Shown: positions 39,636 to 53,297, counted from the stretch's first letter. The stretch: 64,000 nt of DNA from Opisthocomus hoazin (GCF_030867145.1 NC_134420.1:9319323-9383322), one strand, 5' to 3'. Program-made: numbers and translations. Notes: generated by a model from the sequence alone, not told the origin.

Positions 39636-42600
39636 AACACTTGTCTGGCTGAAAGCTCTCTTATAACACTGGTCTGCTTGAAAAACAAAGGGGAATGTAG
39701 GAAATTGGAGTGTCTTACCAGGCATTTTCCATTAAGAAAAAAAATTCTGCTTTAGTTTATTTGGTGTCAGCATACATATTCTAAGACTCTTTGTGACGGA
39801 GAAGGAGGAAGAGCAGTAAGTATGCCTATTGCATAAAGCATACGTGAATAAAAGATTACTATGACATGGAAAAGCATACGAGCTATTTCTCATCAGCTAA
39901 GCGCATTTACCAAGAGAAACAGATATGCAAATGCAGCAACTTTGAAAACTTTAAGTCCTCCAGAATAAAGCAAATCATTATAAATAATGCAAACTGTGTA
40001 AGAAATACTGAGTGAGGATGTGAAAACAGAGAAAGCTTACAATATTTTATATGACTTAATATGGGCAAGTGTTTTGTTTTGTTGGGATTTTTGAGAAGCA
40101 AGAATCACAGCAGTAAATGAAACCGTGTTTAGCGGCTGCCACGAAAGCTCACTGCTTGAAATTCTTTTTTACGTGCTTTGCTGAATCAGGACTGTGGCAC
40201 ATGAAATATACTTCGATCTTGACAGTGGTTCAAGTCTATTCCTTGAAGTCAAAGACCATTTGGGGTTTTTTTTTGCTTTGATGCACCATCAAGTTCATGC
40301 ACATTCTTTGTCAAAGTATATCCATATAATAGGGTTATAATAAATAGTTCTTTTAACAGTTCATTCAGGATTCCAAAGTGATGAGGTTTGCAAAATGCAA
40401 AGAAAAATCACATAGATTTTTTAAAGCAAACAAACTGTAACAACCCCTGAATTAACATCACAACTGAAAGAAAATTAAATCTGAAATAAGTTTATGTGAC
40501 CTAAAGGCTTTGGGGCAGCACACAGCAACATGCTAAAGACAGACTCATAACCAGAAGCTACATTTAGGACTCAAATCAGGTTTGAGTGGCACATTTCAAA
40601 TGTTCTTCTGTTCCTTAAAATAGATATGTTCTTACCAGATGCTAACAAATGGCCACTCCATAAATGGCTAAAGAAAGATGTATTCTTGTTCATATTCGAT
40701 TTTTTCTGGATTCCATGTCATGTCCAGCTTCTGCTCACATGCTACTGAGTCAAAAATAGAGCATGTTGATGCATGATATTTTTGATTTGCCCAGAAGACC
40801 ACACAGCATGTGACAGCACATATTTCTTACAAGATTTTCATTGAGCTCACTAGAAATCCCCATATAGGTGCTCATAACTTGGGCTCTACATTTTGATTCG
40901 AAGAATCAGAGGTTATAAGTATCAAAAGGACCTTTAAGACCCTGGGCTGCCCTCCAGCAGAACAAACACCACAATATTCCTCCAGCAAATTGGAAAGATT
41001 CAGAGGGCCATCTCAACTTTCAGCAATGTACTTAGATCAAACTTCCAGACCTCTTTCAACAATATAAAAACAGAAATAAAAATTGGCAGGTGCATCTTTT
41101 GCAATGTCCTGTAACATAAAAATCATGAGTTGCTTAACTGAAGTGACTGGAAGTCAAGAAGATAATCTAAATATATACAGCCATTCTGTGAAGCCTGCTG
41201 CATTGCAGTTGGACTTCCAAAAAGTTTTCTATAAAACTAGTAATAATATCTAAAAAGAAATAGTATAAAATGAGCTTTACTTCAAATTCTGATGAAGTTT
41301 AAGACTGGTATTGTATCCTAGAATACAACTATAGGAACAAATTACTGCAAGAACAGCTTAGGTGAATTCACCGTGCAGTTACCAGCTTCACAGCAACTCG
41401 TCTGTGTCCGGGCTCTTCCTCACTGAGTGTGCTAACACTGCTGTATAGATAAATGTATATACTAAGTCTATACCTTACCCTGCTTCACACTAGTTTGTGT
41501 AAGCATACGTGGAGAAGGGATTATTGTCATGACCATGCCAACAGACATTGATCTCAAGGCACTTACGCAGAGGGTACTCATTGCTGGTAAAACCATGGCG
41601 TGCTCTGGGTTGAGCACTGGGTATTGCTGCCAGTGAAATGGCAGCACTGTGGCTCCCAGCGAAGCCACAGAATTTATGACCTTGTGGCACTGCTCTGCAA
41701 GTGTCTGCCCCAGTGATGTCAGATCATTGACAAGTGTTTCTAAACCACGCAAGAGCGGGCAATCTTGCCTTTACATCACAGCTTTTCCCCATATGCAAGG
41801 CACTGTTAAGCAAATTTAGCCCACAACTTGGCTGGTGTGCTGCCTACCCCGTGTCACCAGTCTTACAGTGTCATTGCTGCATTTGTTTCGTGTGCACTAA
41901 CACATTTAAGTACCCCACTCTAATTGACTTCAGCCTTGGAAATTTTGATCTTAAGAGAACAGTTTCACTGATTGCATAGTGGCAAATGGAAGATTGTCAC
42001 TTGTTTTTAACGTGCTTGCTTTTTACAGTGAAAACCATGAAGTGTACCAGCAACGTTAACCTTCCGGAAACACACAATATTTAAATTACACTGCTCAGAG
42101 CACAGTAATTGAGCCAAACAGACACAAGTTCATATCCAGTGAGCTTTCAACGTGGCAAACGCTACCATCAATCCCTCTGAAGTGCCCTAAGGATGGTTCA
42201 TATCCCCAGAACGTTGTGTTTTTTTTTTCCAACTCTAGCAGTAGATTTAATAAACGAATAACTTCTCCTTACAAGCCTTACCTCAGCCGTGTACTCTGGG
42301 CATATTCAGATTGTTGGCTAACTCAGATCTTTCTAACATGCTTAGCTAAAACCCTAAGTAAATAATAAAATACCTCTATATAATTTCTTTGCTCCAGTTT
42401 TGAATGAGCAGACTAACAGAAGCCCATGCTTAGACATGAACATACATTTGTTGAACTACCATGTTTATGAAGAGTCATCACACTATTAATAAGAATTTTA
42501 TGAAAAGATTAATCAATCACTCCAGAGTCCCCTATTTGCTTATGACCTGTACCTAATAACAGAAACAATACTTTCCACAAAGATTGTCACGACGCTCTTC

Positions 42601-44647
42601 TCCTTCAGCCGTTCAGATTCCTGCTCATCAGTCTTTACTACATTATTTGCAAACAAAAATATAACAAAGGATGACCTGCTTGCCTACAGAATTCCTCAAG
42701 AAAAACATACTTTCATTCCTGTTGTAATTCTCCAAACATCTGAATCTACTTTGCACTCACACAGGAATATTACAGACACAGGAACACTTAGTTGACACAC
42801 AGGTGTCGTCATCAGATGTCCCAGCCTGGGTGCTGCTGGATTCCAGGATAAATGAATACCAATATTCCTAGAAAAGGAAGGACTGTCTCGCCTGCAAAGT
42901 AAAGCAATGGCAAATCCTTACTTGTTACACACCACTGCAATGACTCTGGCACCAGAGGTACCTGCAAGGATGCTTTCCACCAAGAAAACAAATAAGTGAA
43001 CTTTCAGCTACTTGGTATCTTGCAATGAAGTATAATATGTATCTAACTCACCTATGGAGATATTTCAAAAGGCATCAAGAAATGCAGCAGCTGCATTGTT
43101 CTCTCTCCTCTTTATTTTGTATTTCTGGAATCCCTGCACTTGGTGGCAGTCCTGACATTTCAAGTTCTTGCAGGGTAAAGTGTAACCTCTATGGGGAACA
43201 TGCACGTGGTATATGAACCACTGTTGTGCCTCCCTCATCTTCAAAGCAAGACACATTCACCCCTTCTGAGAATATAAAGAAGTGCTGTGCTCTCCCTGCT
43301 GGGTTACACTGGCACAAAGCAGATTAAGCAGAGACAGAAGCAAACACTTTTACTTATCTAAGAAATCCAAACATCCTCTTAAAAAATAAGGTCTAAACTA
43401 TCTTTTGAAAGAAAGTGTATTATATTCACAAACAAAATAAGTATCTTTGTTATCTCTTCAGAATCTGTGGTTAAGCATTTTTTGATTTACTGACTTTTAA
43501 AGTCTTGTTTCACTGATGAATCCAACTCTCAATATGCAGGAAATGAACAGATGCCCAATGCTGTCTATTAGCTACCCAATCTGCCTATACAAACGATATA
43601 CTGAGGCTTAATAACAGATTTTTTTATAAAAGTTTTATAAACCCAGGCGTAAAACACACGCTACATCACAAATACAAAGGGTTTCATAATGACTACTGAA
43701 GTCAGTTTTGCTGGCTTTTTGCAGAGTAGGTATCTCGCAAAAAGTTCTGTCCATCCCGGATGATGCCAGGATTTTAGTTCTATTCACTTTAGTAATAAAC
43801 TAAATTATATCAACTATCCTGAGCCCCCACACTGTCCCAAACTAAATAACAACACCTTTTCACTCTGCTTCTGCCTGTACCTATCATATCATATAAGCAG
43901 GAATAAGAACACATACATTCATGCACTCTTATTTTCACATTTCTAATGGATGAGCCTAAAGAATTCTCATAAGCAAAGTGTTTGGAATCTCATTCCAGAC
44001 CCAAATTTTGCTGTTGTGAGTCCCTCTCCAATCCCAAATGCAATGTAAAGTGTCACACTGAAGGCTAGCAAACTCTTCTAAAATAAGATAATGGTTGTTT
44101 TAACCATAGGCTTGTTTTAGGGGAAGACAAGCTGGTGGTGGTCAAGATTCAGCAATGTCCATGTTGACCGAAACAGGACTGTTATTGAAAACTGTCATGA
44201 GCTGAAGTACCTTGAATAATTTGTCCCTAAATGATATATAATAAAACCCTTTAGACATAAAAGTATTTTTCTGCTCCAAAAGCATCTTGATCTCAAATGA
44301 ATCCTGATGTGTAAATAAGCCTTACTTCTGATCACTGTGCTCATCTCACACCCGTAAAATCAGCAGCTTAATCTAAGAAAAAGTCTCTTAATACCTCATT
44401 TAACACTCTATCCTTTTTACAAGCATTAGTCAATTAAAAAGTCTCATATTTATTTTCTTTCTTATTTTCGGCAGACTTGTTTATGGTGTTCTCAGTTCTA
44501 AAAAGAAAAAAACAGTATAAAGTCACCCTCCTCAGATTAGAATAAAACCATCTCAGGAACCCTAATTATACCTTTGCCTTTGTAATTTTTTCTCATTCGG
44601 ATTCACAGAGAACTCTTGAAATCAAATGCGAATAAAAGCAAAATATC
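39636..44647. other. Intergenic DNA, possible CR1 tail
   Basis: 5 kb without a gene. At about 40896-40985 the text GAATCAGAGG, then AAAAGGACCTTTAAGACC, then CTGGGCTGCC resembles the antisense 3' end of an old CR1, but weakly. At 41625-41646 there is a small inverted repeat, TGCTGCCA/TGGCAGCA around six bases. Most of the rest is plain AT-rich DNA. Confidence 0.45.
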
Positions 44648-44765
44648 AGGGTTATTATTATTGAGCACTTACACTGTGTGTAAATTTACTTAGTGCTTTA
44701 CAAGCAGAAATAAGATAAACTTCTCACCCCAGATAGCTTAGAATCAACATAAGAGAATCAAACAC
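44648..44765. mobile_element. MIR/L2-like ancient repeat relic
   Basis: The text TTATTATTATTGAGCACTTA, then TTAGTGCTTTACAAGCAG, then CACCCCAGATAGCTTAGAATC follows the order of a widespread ancient SINE/L2 3' segment ('ttattattgagcactta ... gtgctttacaa ... cccc.agagcttacaatc'). It is diverged and lacks clear ends, so the family assignment is approximate. Confidence 0.5.
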
Positions 44766-44819
44766 AAGGACTGCAAAGAACTGGGTGTAAAAGGGAGGGT
44801 GTGAGGGTAGAAGAGGTTG

Positions 44820-45030
44820 ATAAGAGAGGGCGATGTGGAAGGGCTCGCTGGTGTCCCTGCACCGGAGCGCAGGGAGGGGCCGAGCTGCTGCCCCCCGACC
44901 CGACAGCAGGTGAGGTGGGGCTGCTGCCCAGCTGGGCCCCCGACACACACTCCCCGCCACCCTCGGGCCCACAGCACCGGGCTCCTCCAGCGGGTCACGC
45001 TCCCCAGCTCCAGTGCAGAGCCACAATGCC
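44820..45030. other. Isolated GC-rich patch
   Basis: About 200 bases of clearly GC-rich DNA in an AT-rich setting, with moderate CpG content. It contains CAGCAG|GTGAGG (cut after 44909), which reads as a strong splice donor on the + strand, so a non-coding first exon is conceivable. I see no coding frame that resembles a known protein. It may equally be an enhancer or a GC-rich repeat relic. Confidence 0.35.
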
Positions 45031-45104
45031 AATGGCCTGATCTTCAGGTTATTCTGTCGCTCCTGCTGGCCTCGGCAAGGCTTACCCCAACTCCAGAGTG
45101 CCCA

Positions 45105-45124
45105 TGTGTGTGTGTGTGTGTGTG
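45105..45124. repeat. (TG)10 microsatellite
   Basis: Ten uninterrupted TG units lie directly after a GC-rich patch. The length is in the range that is often polymorphic. Confidence 0.95.
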
Positions 45125-47280
45125 ACTAAAGCAAAGGTGCGGGAAGATGCTGGCCATGGGCTTGTCCCAAGTCAGGGTCAGATCTTCAGCTGCAAAGCTC
45201 CACTGGCTCGTGATACAAAGTCAGTCTACACCAGTTGAGGAGCACACTTAAATAGCTCCTAAAAGCTTCAGCACATCTCATTCAGAACACATATTGCAGA
45301 TCAAAGCTAGCTATTTGTAATACCAGGGTCAACTCCATGTGCAGATTGTTCCCATTACCCTATCAAAGATAGCAGAACATAGAAATGGTGTTCAAAGCAG
45401 AATTCAAGAAAAAGTCCCAAGGACAAATCTCTTTAGCCTAAAGACTGAGATTATTTTCAAGTCCAAAGCTCCAATTCTGCTGGACTGAACAGGAAACTGA
45501 GCCCTTTTTCAGGAGAGGGAAGCGGCACAGAGAGGTGGCGTTGGGATTAGCATCCTAAAACCACCTGCAATGATGCTAGATCCAGGTTTGAGACTCCACC
45601 AAGCAGTCACAGCTCAGTGAGGAGAAATACCGACTGCCACTGCGGAGCCCAGATGTTCAGTTCAGTGCCGCGGACCTTCATGAGTCTGACAGCTTACATA
45701 AGCCATGCCACAGGGTAAAACACTAGAGCCCCAGGGATCAGCCTGTGGCAGGTAACATCCCTATATTGTCATTCGGGGTTTGAGGCCCAGTTTTCATGCT
45801 CTATTTCTACCACTTCCGAGTTGGTGGCAGGTTGGTCTGCAGCACGACGCAGTCTCTGCCAGCACTTCAAGAGTCAGGCACCATGGGAGGGTTTTAACAA
45901 TCCTAGCCATCATTTTTCTGGCGTGGGCTCACACCTCCAGCACTGGAGGAGAAGCATCGCTTTGTCCCCATCCATCCTCTGACACTCCAGCCATAAAGTT
46001 GCTCTGCATAGGAGCCAGTTTTCTCTTTGCCTCATTTTCTGTCTTTAGTCTCTTAGCATTGATTCCATATGTGCTGAGGATGTGTCTAGATGAATATTTA
46101 CACTGCTCATCCAGAACACAGCCACTGTTTCCAATTAGCTAAAACAGGTGCATCCCATCCACAGTAACATGGACTCAGGACAAGCTGCAAAACCCACCAA
46201 AGAAGTGGAATAATGATGTGGCAGTTATTTAACTCGGTCATTGCTAAGTAACAAATCACTCATTGTGAAACTGTTAACAGCTATCTCAGGGTATCCCTTC
46301 AAGCAGCAGTTGCTGCAGTGTCAACATACCTTGAGATATATACACAAGGTCTCTGGAGACTTTATAACTTGGTTGCTAGCCAGTGCTGCTGCATCTTCAC
46401 TGCTGCTATTACCTCTGCCAGTTAAATTAAGACAGGCCAACACACTAGAATCGCACTTTCATTTTGCCGGGTAGACCTATGGAGAGAAAAACAGCCCCAA
46501 ATCAAAACAGAGTACCTGATCACAGCGAGAGACAGGTGCATAAAAGACAGGTCAAACCATAATTTTTCTAGTGAACATAACAATTCCACTCTTTGAAGAG
46601 CAGCACGCAGAACCAAAAGATGCTAAACCAAGCGTCGGGCTGGCCATGTCTCAGACACTGCTGAGGCAGATAAAGCTGCTTCCTAACCAGTGCACAGCAC
46701 CGCTCAGGCCCAGGTTCCCTGCCAGCAGAACAGCAAGGGGCAACAGGAACAGTAAGGGGACATGGTGCCCTTAACTGGTCCTTAACTGGTGCCAAGTTAA
46801 GGACTCTCCTGACCTTCTTTTTCACTGAGCGCTGGTACCTTTCCTCAGCTTTCCATCACCTGTGTGATGCCCCTTTGTGTAGGGCCATGCACAGCTCCCT
46901 GATGACCACAGTGTCAGAGCTTGGAGAGACAGCAGGGCTGCCCACTCACACAGGAAAAAATGGCCAGATGGAAGCGTGAGGGACAGTCAAAGGAAGAAAC
47001 AAATGGTTGGAGCCACTGGAAAAGAGACCAAAGAAAGCACTGCTCTTTACCTAGCAATATTTGCACGCCCTGTAAAATGCCTGGCTACAGCAGAGGCACT
47101 CCACAGGGAGAGGAGGAAGTTGCTGTCTGAACGACAGTAGGAGCCAGAGGGAGAGCTTCAGATTTGTGTACACGCTGCTTTGGCCAGTCCCTGCCCCACA
47201 AGTTTAGCAAACGAGCCCCCTCCAATGTTTTCTCACAGACTTGTATAGCACTAGGACTGCAAGAAGCCTTTGAAATCAGA
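45125..47280. other. Intergenic DNA, possible MIR/L2-like trace
   Basis: No gene is seen. At about 45485-45580 the text GGAAACTGAG, then GGCACAGAGAGG, then GGGATTAG resembles the conserved part of MIR/L2 repeats, but it is too diverged to be sure. At 46769-46802 there is a tandem pair of CCTTAACTGGT followed by the inverted AGTTAAGG. Confidence 0.45.
46769..46802. repeat. Short tandem plus inverted repeat
   Basis: CCTTAACTGGT occurs twice head to tail (46769-46779 and 46780-46790). AGTTAAGG at 46795-46802 is the reverse complement of its first eight bases. It is probably a local slippage product. Confidence 0.7.
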
Positions 47281-47382
47281 GGGTCTGATTCTTCCCCAAA
47301 GCCATTTTTACACCAGGCCAATTCCACTTCCTTCAGAAGATTTAGCCCAACTTGCACTTCGCTTGAGAGCAGAATCAGACCC
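47281..47382. mobile_element. Palindromic MITE-like relic (amniote DNA transposon family)
   Basis: The element begins GGGTCTGATTCT (47281-47292) and ends with its exact reverse complement AGAATCAGACCC (47371-47382), giving 12-base perfect terminal inverted repeats. The interior includes TTTTTACACCAGGCCAATTC. This matches my memory of an old palindromic repeat common in turtles, crocodiles and birds, with 'gattctg ... tttacaccagtgtaa ... gagcagaatc'. It is short and non-coding, so it was mobilised by another element's transposase. Confidence 0.65.
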
Positions 47383-50300
47383 ACAAATCTTTCGAGATGC
47401 AGTGACGCTGAATTAGTGTCAACATTTTTTCCAAGAAGCACCATTCTAAGTAGATGCCTACACCTCACAGAAGAAGTGCACACTCTTAAATGTGGTAATT
47501 AGCAAGCAGCACTACAACAAAACATCAATAATATGAAATCTTTAGCAGACTTTTTGCATCTGCTTGTAGATGGTTTGTTTTTCATGGAAGACAAAGCAGT
47601 AACTGCATGTAAATTACTCTCATGTCAAGTGCTAAAATGCAATAATGTACCACTCTAGAACATGCACAGAAACGACTGCTTTGCCATGCGTTTTTTACTA
47701 AAAGTAGTAAACTAATCATCTGAATAAAGCTGAATGGGTTGTTACACACCCTCAGCACAGCCCAGGAGCTCTTACATGTTGCGATTTGGAATTGGTAATT
47801 CACATTTGTCACAGAAAGTCAAGACCAAGTGGCACAGAGAAAGTTCCTCACCCACATCAGACGAATGCCTGCAAAGAAGCCCAACTATGCCACCTAGAAT
47901 AATGTCTTATGCTTAATCCTTGCTGCAGTCAAGGCTGCAATATCCTAACAACAGAACTGGTGGTCCACTTTCTCCATCCAGCTTGAATATTGCGCTCTCT
48001 AGCTGTGCTGGACTGCGTGAGCCCCATCCACAGAAAAAAATATGTAGCACTCCTGCCTCAGGACACTCCTAAATCCCTTGTGTGCTGCTTCAATACAGAA
48101 ATCCAAGAAGAGGCCTTTTGCAAAGGGGATTTCTTCCTTCTCACCATGTGTGCCTTGAAGCAGCAGAGAAAAATGTCACAGTCAAAACCTGTTCTCTTAC
48201 GAAGAAGTCTGGATATGCCAATGCAACAGCTCTCTGACCCCCAGCACTTTGTCCTGTTCCTCTCTGTCCTCTGGAGCTGCCAGCACAGGGCAGAGATTGC
48301 TGCCACTTACCTGCTGGGAAATCCCTGCTGGCAAGGGCGAGCTGTGGTTTGAGAACTGGCACAGCCAGCATCTGACATTTACTCGCTGCGGTTGCCCTCA
48401 CCAGGGGAAGCTGACTTTGGCTGGAGCACTGTGTGCTCTGGCTAACCCAGCTGGCAGACAAATCCCCAGGGACTCCTTGCAGCGCGAACCAGAGCAGCCT
48501 GAGGCTGCACTTCTATAGCCAGGAAAGCCTGGGGCAGAGACATTCAGTCCAGTGCAGAGCCCAGCCTTCGTTGCCCCCATAAAAGCCCAAGCCAGCTTAC
48601 AGTGAGGTTGGTGCCAAGGCTCCCGTGCGAGAGAGAATCCAGCTTGTTCAGAACAACGTCTTCTGTGTTACTGCCAAACCCCACAGGATCTCAGGTCCAG
48701 TGTTAGTCATGCTGCTGGTGGTAGTACACATTTATGGGGTCTGTTGCTGAGGCTCTGCCATTTACTGCTTTGTTCATTCAAGAAAGTCAAGTTGGCTTAA
48801 TCTTATTGTGTTAACAGATCTAAATATGGACATAAAGAACTTGAGCATACATAAGCACAATGAATATGAGTCTCTCATTCATCCCTGCATAGTACACGGT
48901 AAATTGCCAGTGCAGTCCTTTCAGCTTACTAACAGCTTTAGACTTTGCCTCACAAAGATTACGTTGCCCACTCGGCAATTCAACCTCCTTCTAATACTTT
49001 TAAAACAGAGAAAAGGCCAAGACCCCTAGAGAAGATGCCAGAGATCGAATAGTTGGCCCTGAAAGCAGATGAACTGCAACAGCCAGCAAAGCAAACAAGC
49101 CATGCCAACAGCAGCCCTCTCCAGCAGAGGAAGTGCAGTTGCTGTTCTGGCATCCACATAACCCAAACTCTTACGCACACAATGCGGATCTCTGCAAGGC
49201 AACAGCCAGTATCTGCCTGGAAGCGGTCTTTGCTACTTGGAACTTTTTCAGGCTTTCTCAATGCTGTAGATTTTCTTCTGTTTCCCTCACCCTTCTGGTC
49301 ATTTTGGAAAAATAAATTCACTGGAGCCCAGGCTCCCACGCTTACTGGACCCCAGAAAGCTCAACCGTTAAAGGCTGGAATGCACTGGATGATAATTTGG
49401 TTTTTTTCTAACAAAAAAGAACTTCCATTTCCCTCTGAACCACACTGAGCACACATCAGGAAGTGAGCATTTGCAAGGCTGAAATCTCAGCATTGAGCAT
49501 TATTTAAATTTGTAGGGCTATTTAATGTTCATCACACACTTGATCCTAACAGTGCGAGTGATTTTCTATCAGAGCATTTTTTTTCCACTTCAACAAGGAA
49601 AACTGCCCCTCCAAATATAAGCACTGCTTGTTATTTTGAGGCAGTGAGGCAAAACATACAGCACATAGACCACATTTAGCTTGCTTAGCAGATGTCTACA
49701 GATCACTTGATGTTAATTTCAACATAAAAGTTATTATATTTCTGGCCTTGCCCTATTAGTTGTTAAATAATTATTTATGCTTGGCAGATAAATTCTAGGA
49801 ACCTTGACTAAAGCCCATCAACCCTACTAAACTAACCTTATTTGACACAACAGTTTTCACTCATAGAAGACCCTAGATGTGGCGTTTGTTGCCTGTATGG
49901 CTCCATTTCACAACCTAAAAGGTAATCTCGTATTTATATTTAAACATAAACTGCATATAATACGCATTCCAACATTACTTCATAGGCAAGGAATTAGCCT
50001 GTCTGGTTCACTGACGTTTACAGCTGTGTACTATAGCCAGTTTCAGTTCATAACTCAGTTTATCTAAATAATCTCTTATTCACTTCACAATTCTGGCATT
50101 AGATAATACATTTTTCCATAGATGTTTTTGGCTGGGCCTATCTAGTTCGCTATACTTGTGATCAGTTAAGAACTCGTGTGTTGTGGCCTTGATGGCTACA
50201 AAACAAAACAATAATTGGAAATGTAGACTTCCTGTAATTAATATACTTATGTGGCTAACCCTTCTTACATGAGTGCTATTTATACACCCTCAAAACCGCA

Positions 50301-52904
50301 GTTGTTGTGCGTTCTGGTTGAATGGTTTGTAAATTCCAAACAGCCAATCTACAGCAAAACTCAGAAAAGGTATTGAGGGCAAGGCCCTGTATGAAAGTCT
50401 TTCAACCAAGTCTTTGGACAGTCAGATGTTGTTGTCTGAAGAAAATTTAGTTGATATGCTGTCCTTTGTGTGCATCTTTTCGTGCAATTACACTTTTGCA
50501 TCCTTAACAGACAAGTTAGAATTTAAAGATTTGGAAAAATTAGGAATTTGAATGTTTGACTGTGAAGAACTCAGTCGATACGCCTATTTGTATTCCATCT
50601 GTCTGGATAAAAGAGCACAGCTTCTCTATTATCGCAGTAATGTACATTATGTCTGCATTTAAGGTTGTGTGCAGTTTATGATTTGTTTGTGTGATAAACT
50701 GAGATAAAAATTAGTGATCCAAAAAAGCAGAAAAGGAATTCATATTGCTTACAGCATACTGCACTTCTGTCCTAGAAGCTGCGCAGCATTGTTTTGCACC
50801 GTTGACAATTAAACTAAACTCACTAAAGTTACCAAGATGCTTTCAGCGGATTTCAGTGGACATTGGACTGTCCCCTTTTGCAGTTGGTGTGCCTGTGTTC
50901 CCAGGTAGCTTCATTTCAGTGGGTCATTGTGCTATATATTGTCAATAGAAAACGTCAAAGCTTAGAGGCAGTTTCCCCCTTTAATTTCCAAGCCAGCCTG
51001 GTTCTGCTTCTCCCAGAAAGCCAAACTGCCTACTGAGAGCTGAGTGTTTCTGTTTCTTCCCACTTTCACCCCAACCACAGAGGTCTGAGCCAGCAGCACT
51101 TCTGCTGTAGCTTGCTTTAGAACGGCAAGCTATTTTGTCAGGCCTCAGTATTTGTCAAGACGGGGACCTTAATCCAAGCAGGGAAATCACTGTCAGGTCT
51201 GGAGGTTGAGAGACAGGAGGAACCTGGAGGCAGCCACTGGAACACGTGCCCCACAGCCACAGCTGCTCGTAGCTGCACCAGCCTTTCAGAAACCTCTATG
51301 GGAGTAACAGAGGAATGCACGGGTGTTTTGGGAAGCGAACTGTTACCAGGCCTTCTTGTGCCATTTCTCCCCTGGCACAATGGACACAGAATGGTCAGTC
51401 TTCACCAGAAGCCTGCCATCTAATGATGCCCTAAGAAAGACCTAGGAAAGAAAGCTGAGCTCCCCGATTCCCCTGGATACCTACAGTCCAGGTCGCTCTG
51501 CAGCTGCGGCCCTTACATCCCTCAGCCCTGTGACGAGCGCTGTCTATGCTTGACCTTTGCACATGGAGATATTAACCCTGGGTTAAAAATGCTCAACAGA
51601 TGAGAGCTGTGGATGTTGCTTCACTTCTGCACCCAGGAGGCAGAGGTTGTGCCCAAAAGCAAAGTTTATTGTAGGGTTGATTTTACAGTTATTATTAATG
51701 ACAAGCCAATTTCTCTCCGTTGATGTCTGCTGCATGTGATAACGCAACGTTTCCTTGAACATCATGTGATAAATTAGCAAAGGTGAGCAACTGGTGAGGC
51801 GGAAAAAGTGAAGGGAAGAGACAGTAAATAAAATCATGCACATCAAATATTATTTATTAAACACACATGCTTTTTTGACATATGTATATGATGTTATTAT
51901 TTCTTTTGCTTTCTGCTAAAATATATCCACTGGTTAAATACAAACTGCACAGCTGACCAATTCAGCAGTTTTTCATATGCTGGCAGGTCCCCTTAGTTTT
52001 TTTAGCTGGAAGCAAATAAAAGCATGGAGATAATATAGCGCAGGGAGGAAGGCAACACCTTGCTAGAGCAGGGAACCAGAATCATTAAACCCAATGCTAA
52101 CTCTACATGTGGCATTGACCCAGGCAAAGCTTTTCTCATGCACACCTTTTTCCCTGTGCTGGAATGATACTGCAGCTCTGACAGAAGCTTTGCAACGGCA
52201 GCAGTTTCTGGGATGAACTTAAGATCTTCAACCGAACACCTGTGCTACGAGTTTATTAACAACTGACACCATTTCTCAGACATTCCTAGGTTACTTGCAG
52301 ACTTCTAATTTTTAATCCAGTGTTGTTAATACCTCACTCTTTTAATAAAAATAATAAATCAACACCATAGAGACATATGTTTTAACAACAAGACCACAGG
52401 GAAACAAAAAAATATGGCAGTGATGATCCTCACTGTCCCCTGAACTTATTTAGGAAGAGGTCAGTTCCGTCCTGCAGAAGACATCCTAGCCATGGAAAGC
52501 AGAGGATAATTACAGTCAAATATTTTGTCTGGCAGTGCTATTGTTCAGTCAAAGAAACTGGCCTATAAACAGGGTTTCAGGAGGTCTAATGATGTTGTTA
52601 TTCCAAATTTTATTTTGAAGAGGGTATGTATTTAACTTGCCACGACCTCAGCTTGGCTATCCCTATAGTTCCAAGGCATCTACTATTCCCTTCATCGTGA
52701 TATGGAGTCTAAGGAGAGGCCATTCTCAGGCAATCAGACACTGAATACAGAAATGACAAAGAAGTATCTATCAGATGCAAAGTAGGCAGACACGCAAAAA
52801 CTCCAGCAGACAATTAGGCTCAATAGTTTCTGTCAGATAATTAAAAGCCTGACTTTATGTATTTCTTTCTGGTGCAGTTTGTTTTTCTTAGGTAGGCATC
52901 CTAG
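47383..52904. other. Intergenic DNA with possible conserved patches
   Basis: 5.5 kb without a gene. The part at 48.0-48.6 kb is slightly GC-richer. Two AT-rich stretches, about 49480-50060 and 50140-50720, have the texture of conserved noncoding DNA, with many ATTA/TAAT cores and no simple repeats (for example TTAAATAATTATTTATG near 49763). All open frames look like chance products. Confidence 0.5.
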
Positions 52905-52940
52905 AAGACGCTTTTCAAAAAAGCCCAGTGTCGATCAGGG

Positions 52941-53297
52941 ATGTCTGTAACTCCAAGCACTGTTGCAAGGTTTAACAACAAACTGGATTACCCCGACATG
53001 GGTACCTTTCAAATTCCACTGACATCTATAACCATTCTTGGCAAGCTGGCACAGCTGAACAGTGCTGTCAGTGCTACCATTGGGCAAAGTATTGAATTGC
53101 TAATTCACGGAGAAATTAGAGTGGAAAAGATTAAACCTTACCATCTGGGATTTGTAGGCAGACCTGTAAGAGTGGCAAACACCCCTGTACCGATACCAGG
53201 GGATACAGATTGGCAGTATTTTAATCTCCAGTTAACTAACACTCGCCACATCTACTACCTCTCTAGCACAAATAAACTTGCTCAGCGACTTCAATGA
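52941..53297 (+). CDS. Unrecognised 118-codon ORF of protein-like composition
   Basis: I do not recognise this protein. The frame is open from 52905 and its first ATG is at 52941. The product has no cysteine, one tryptophan, alternating hydrophobic and polar stretches (residues about 20-55), a Pro/Gly loop region near residues 72-88 (GRPVRV then PVPIPGDTDW) and a basic C-terminus. Length alone proves nothing, because chance frames of 134-173 codons occur in this window. The balanced composition is what makes it stand out. There is no promoter, splice site or poly(A) signal that I can tie to it. It could be chance, an old retrocopy, a decayed viral or transposon insert, or a lineage-specific exon. 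Just downstream another frame also reads protein-like but has stops, which favours a decayed insert. Confidence 0.2.
   Translation: MSVTPSTVARFNNKLDYPDMGTFQIPLTSITILGKLAQLNSAVSATIGQSIELLIHGEIRVEKIKPYHLGFVGRPVRVANTPVPIPGDTDWQYFNLQLTNTRHIYYLSSTNKLAQRLQ

Noticed and set aside
41468..41752. 94-codon minus-strand frame that reads fairly protein-like
   Set aside because: Short, with no recognised domain and no gene context. The DNA contains a small inverted repeat and may be an eroded repeat.
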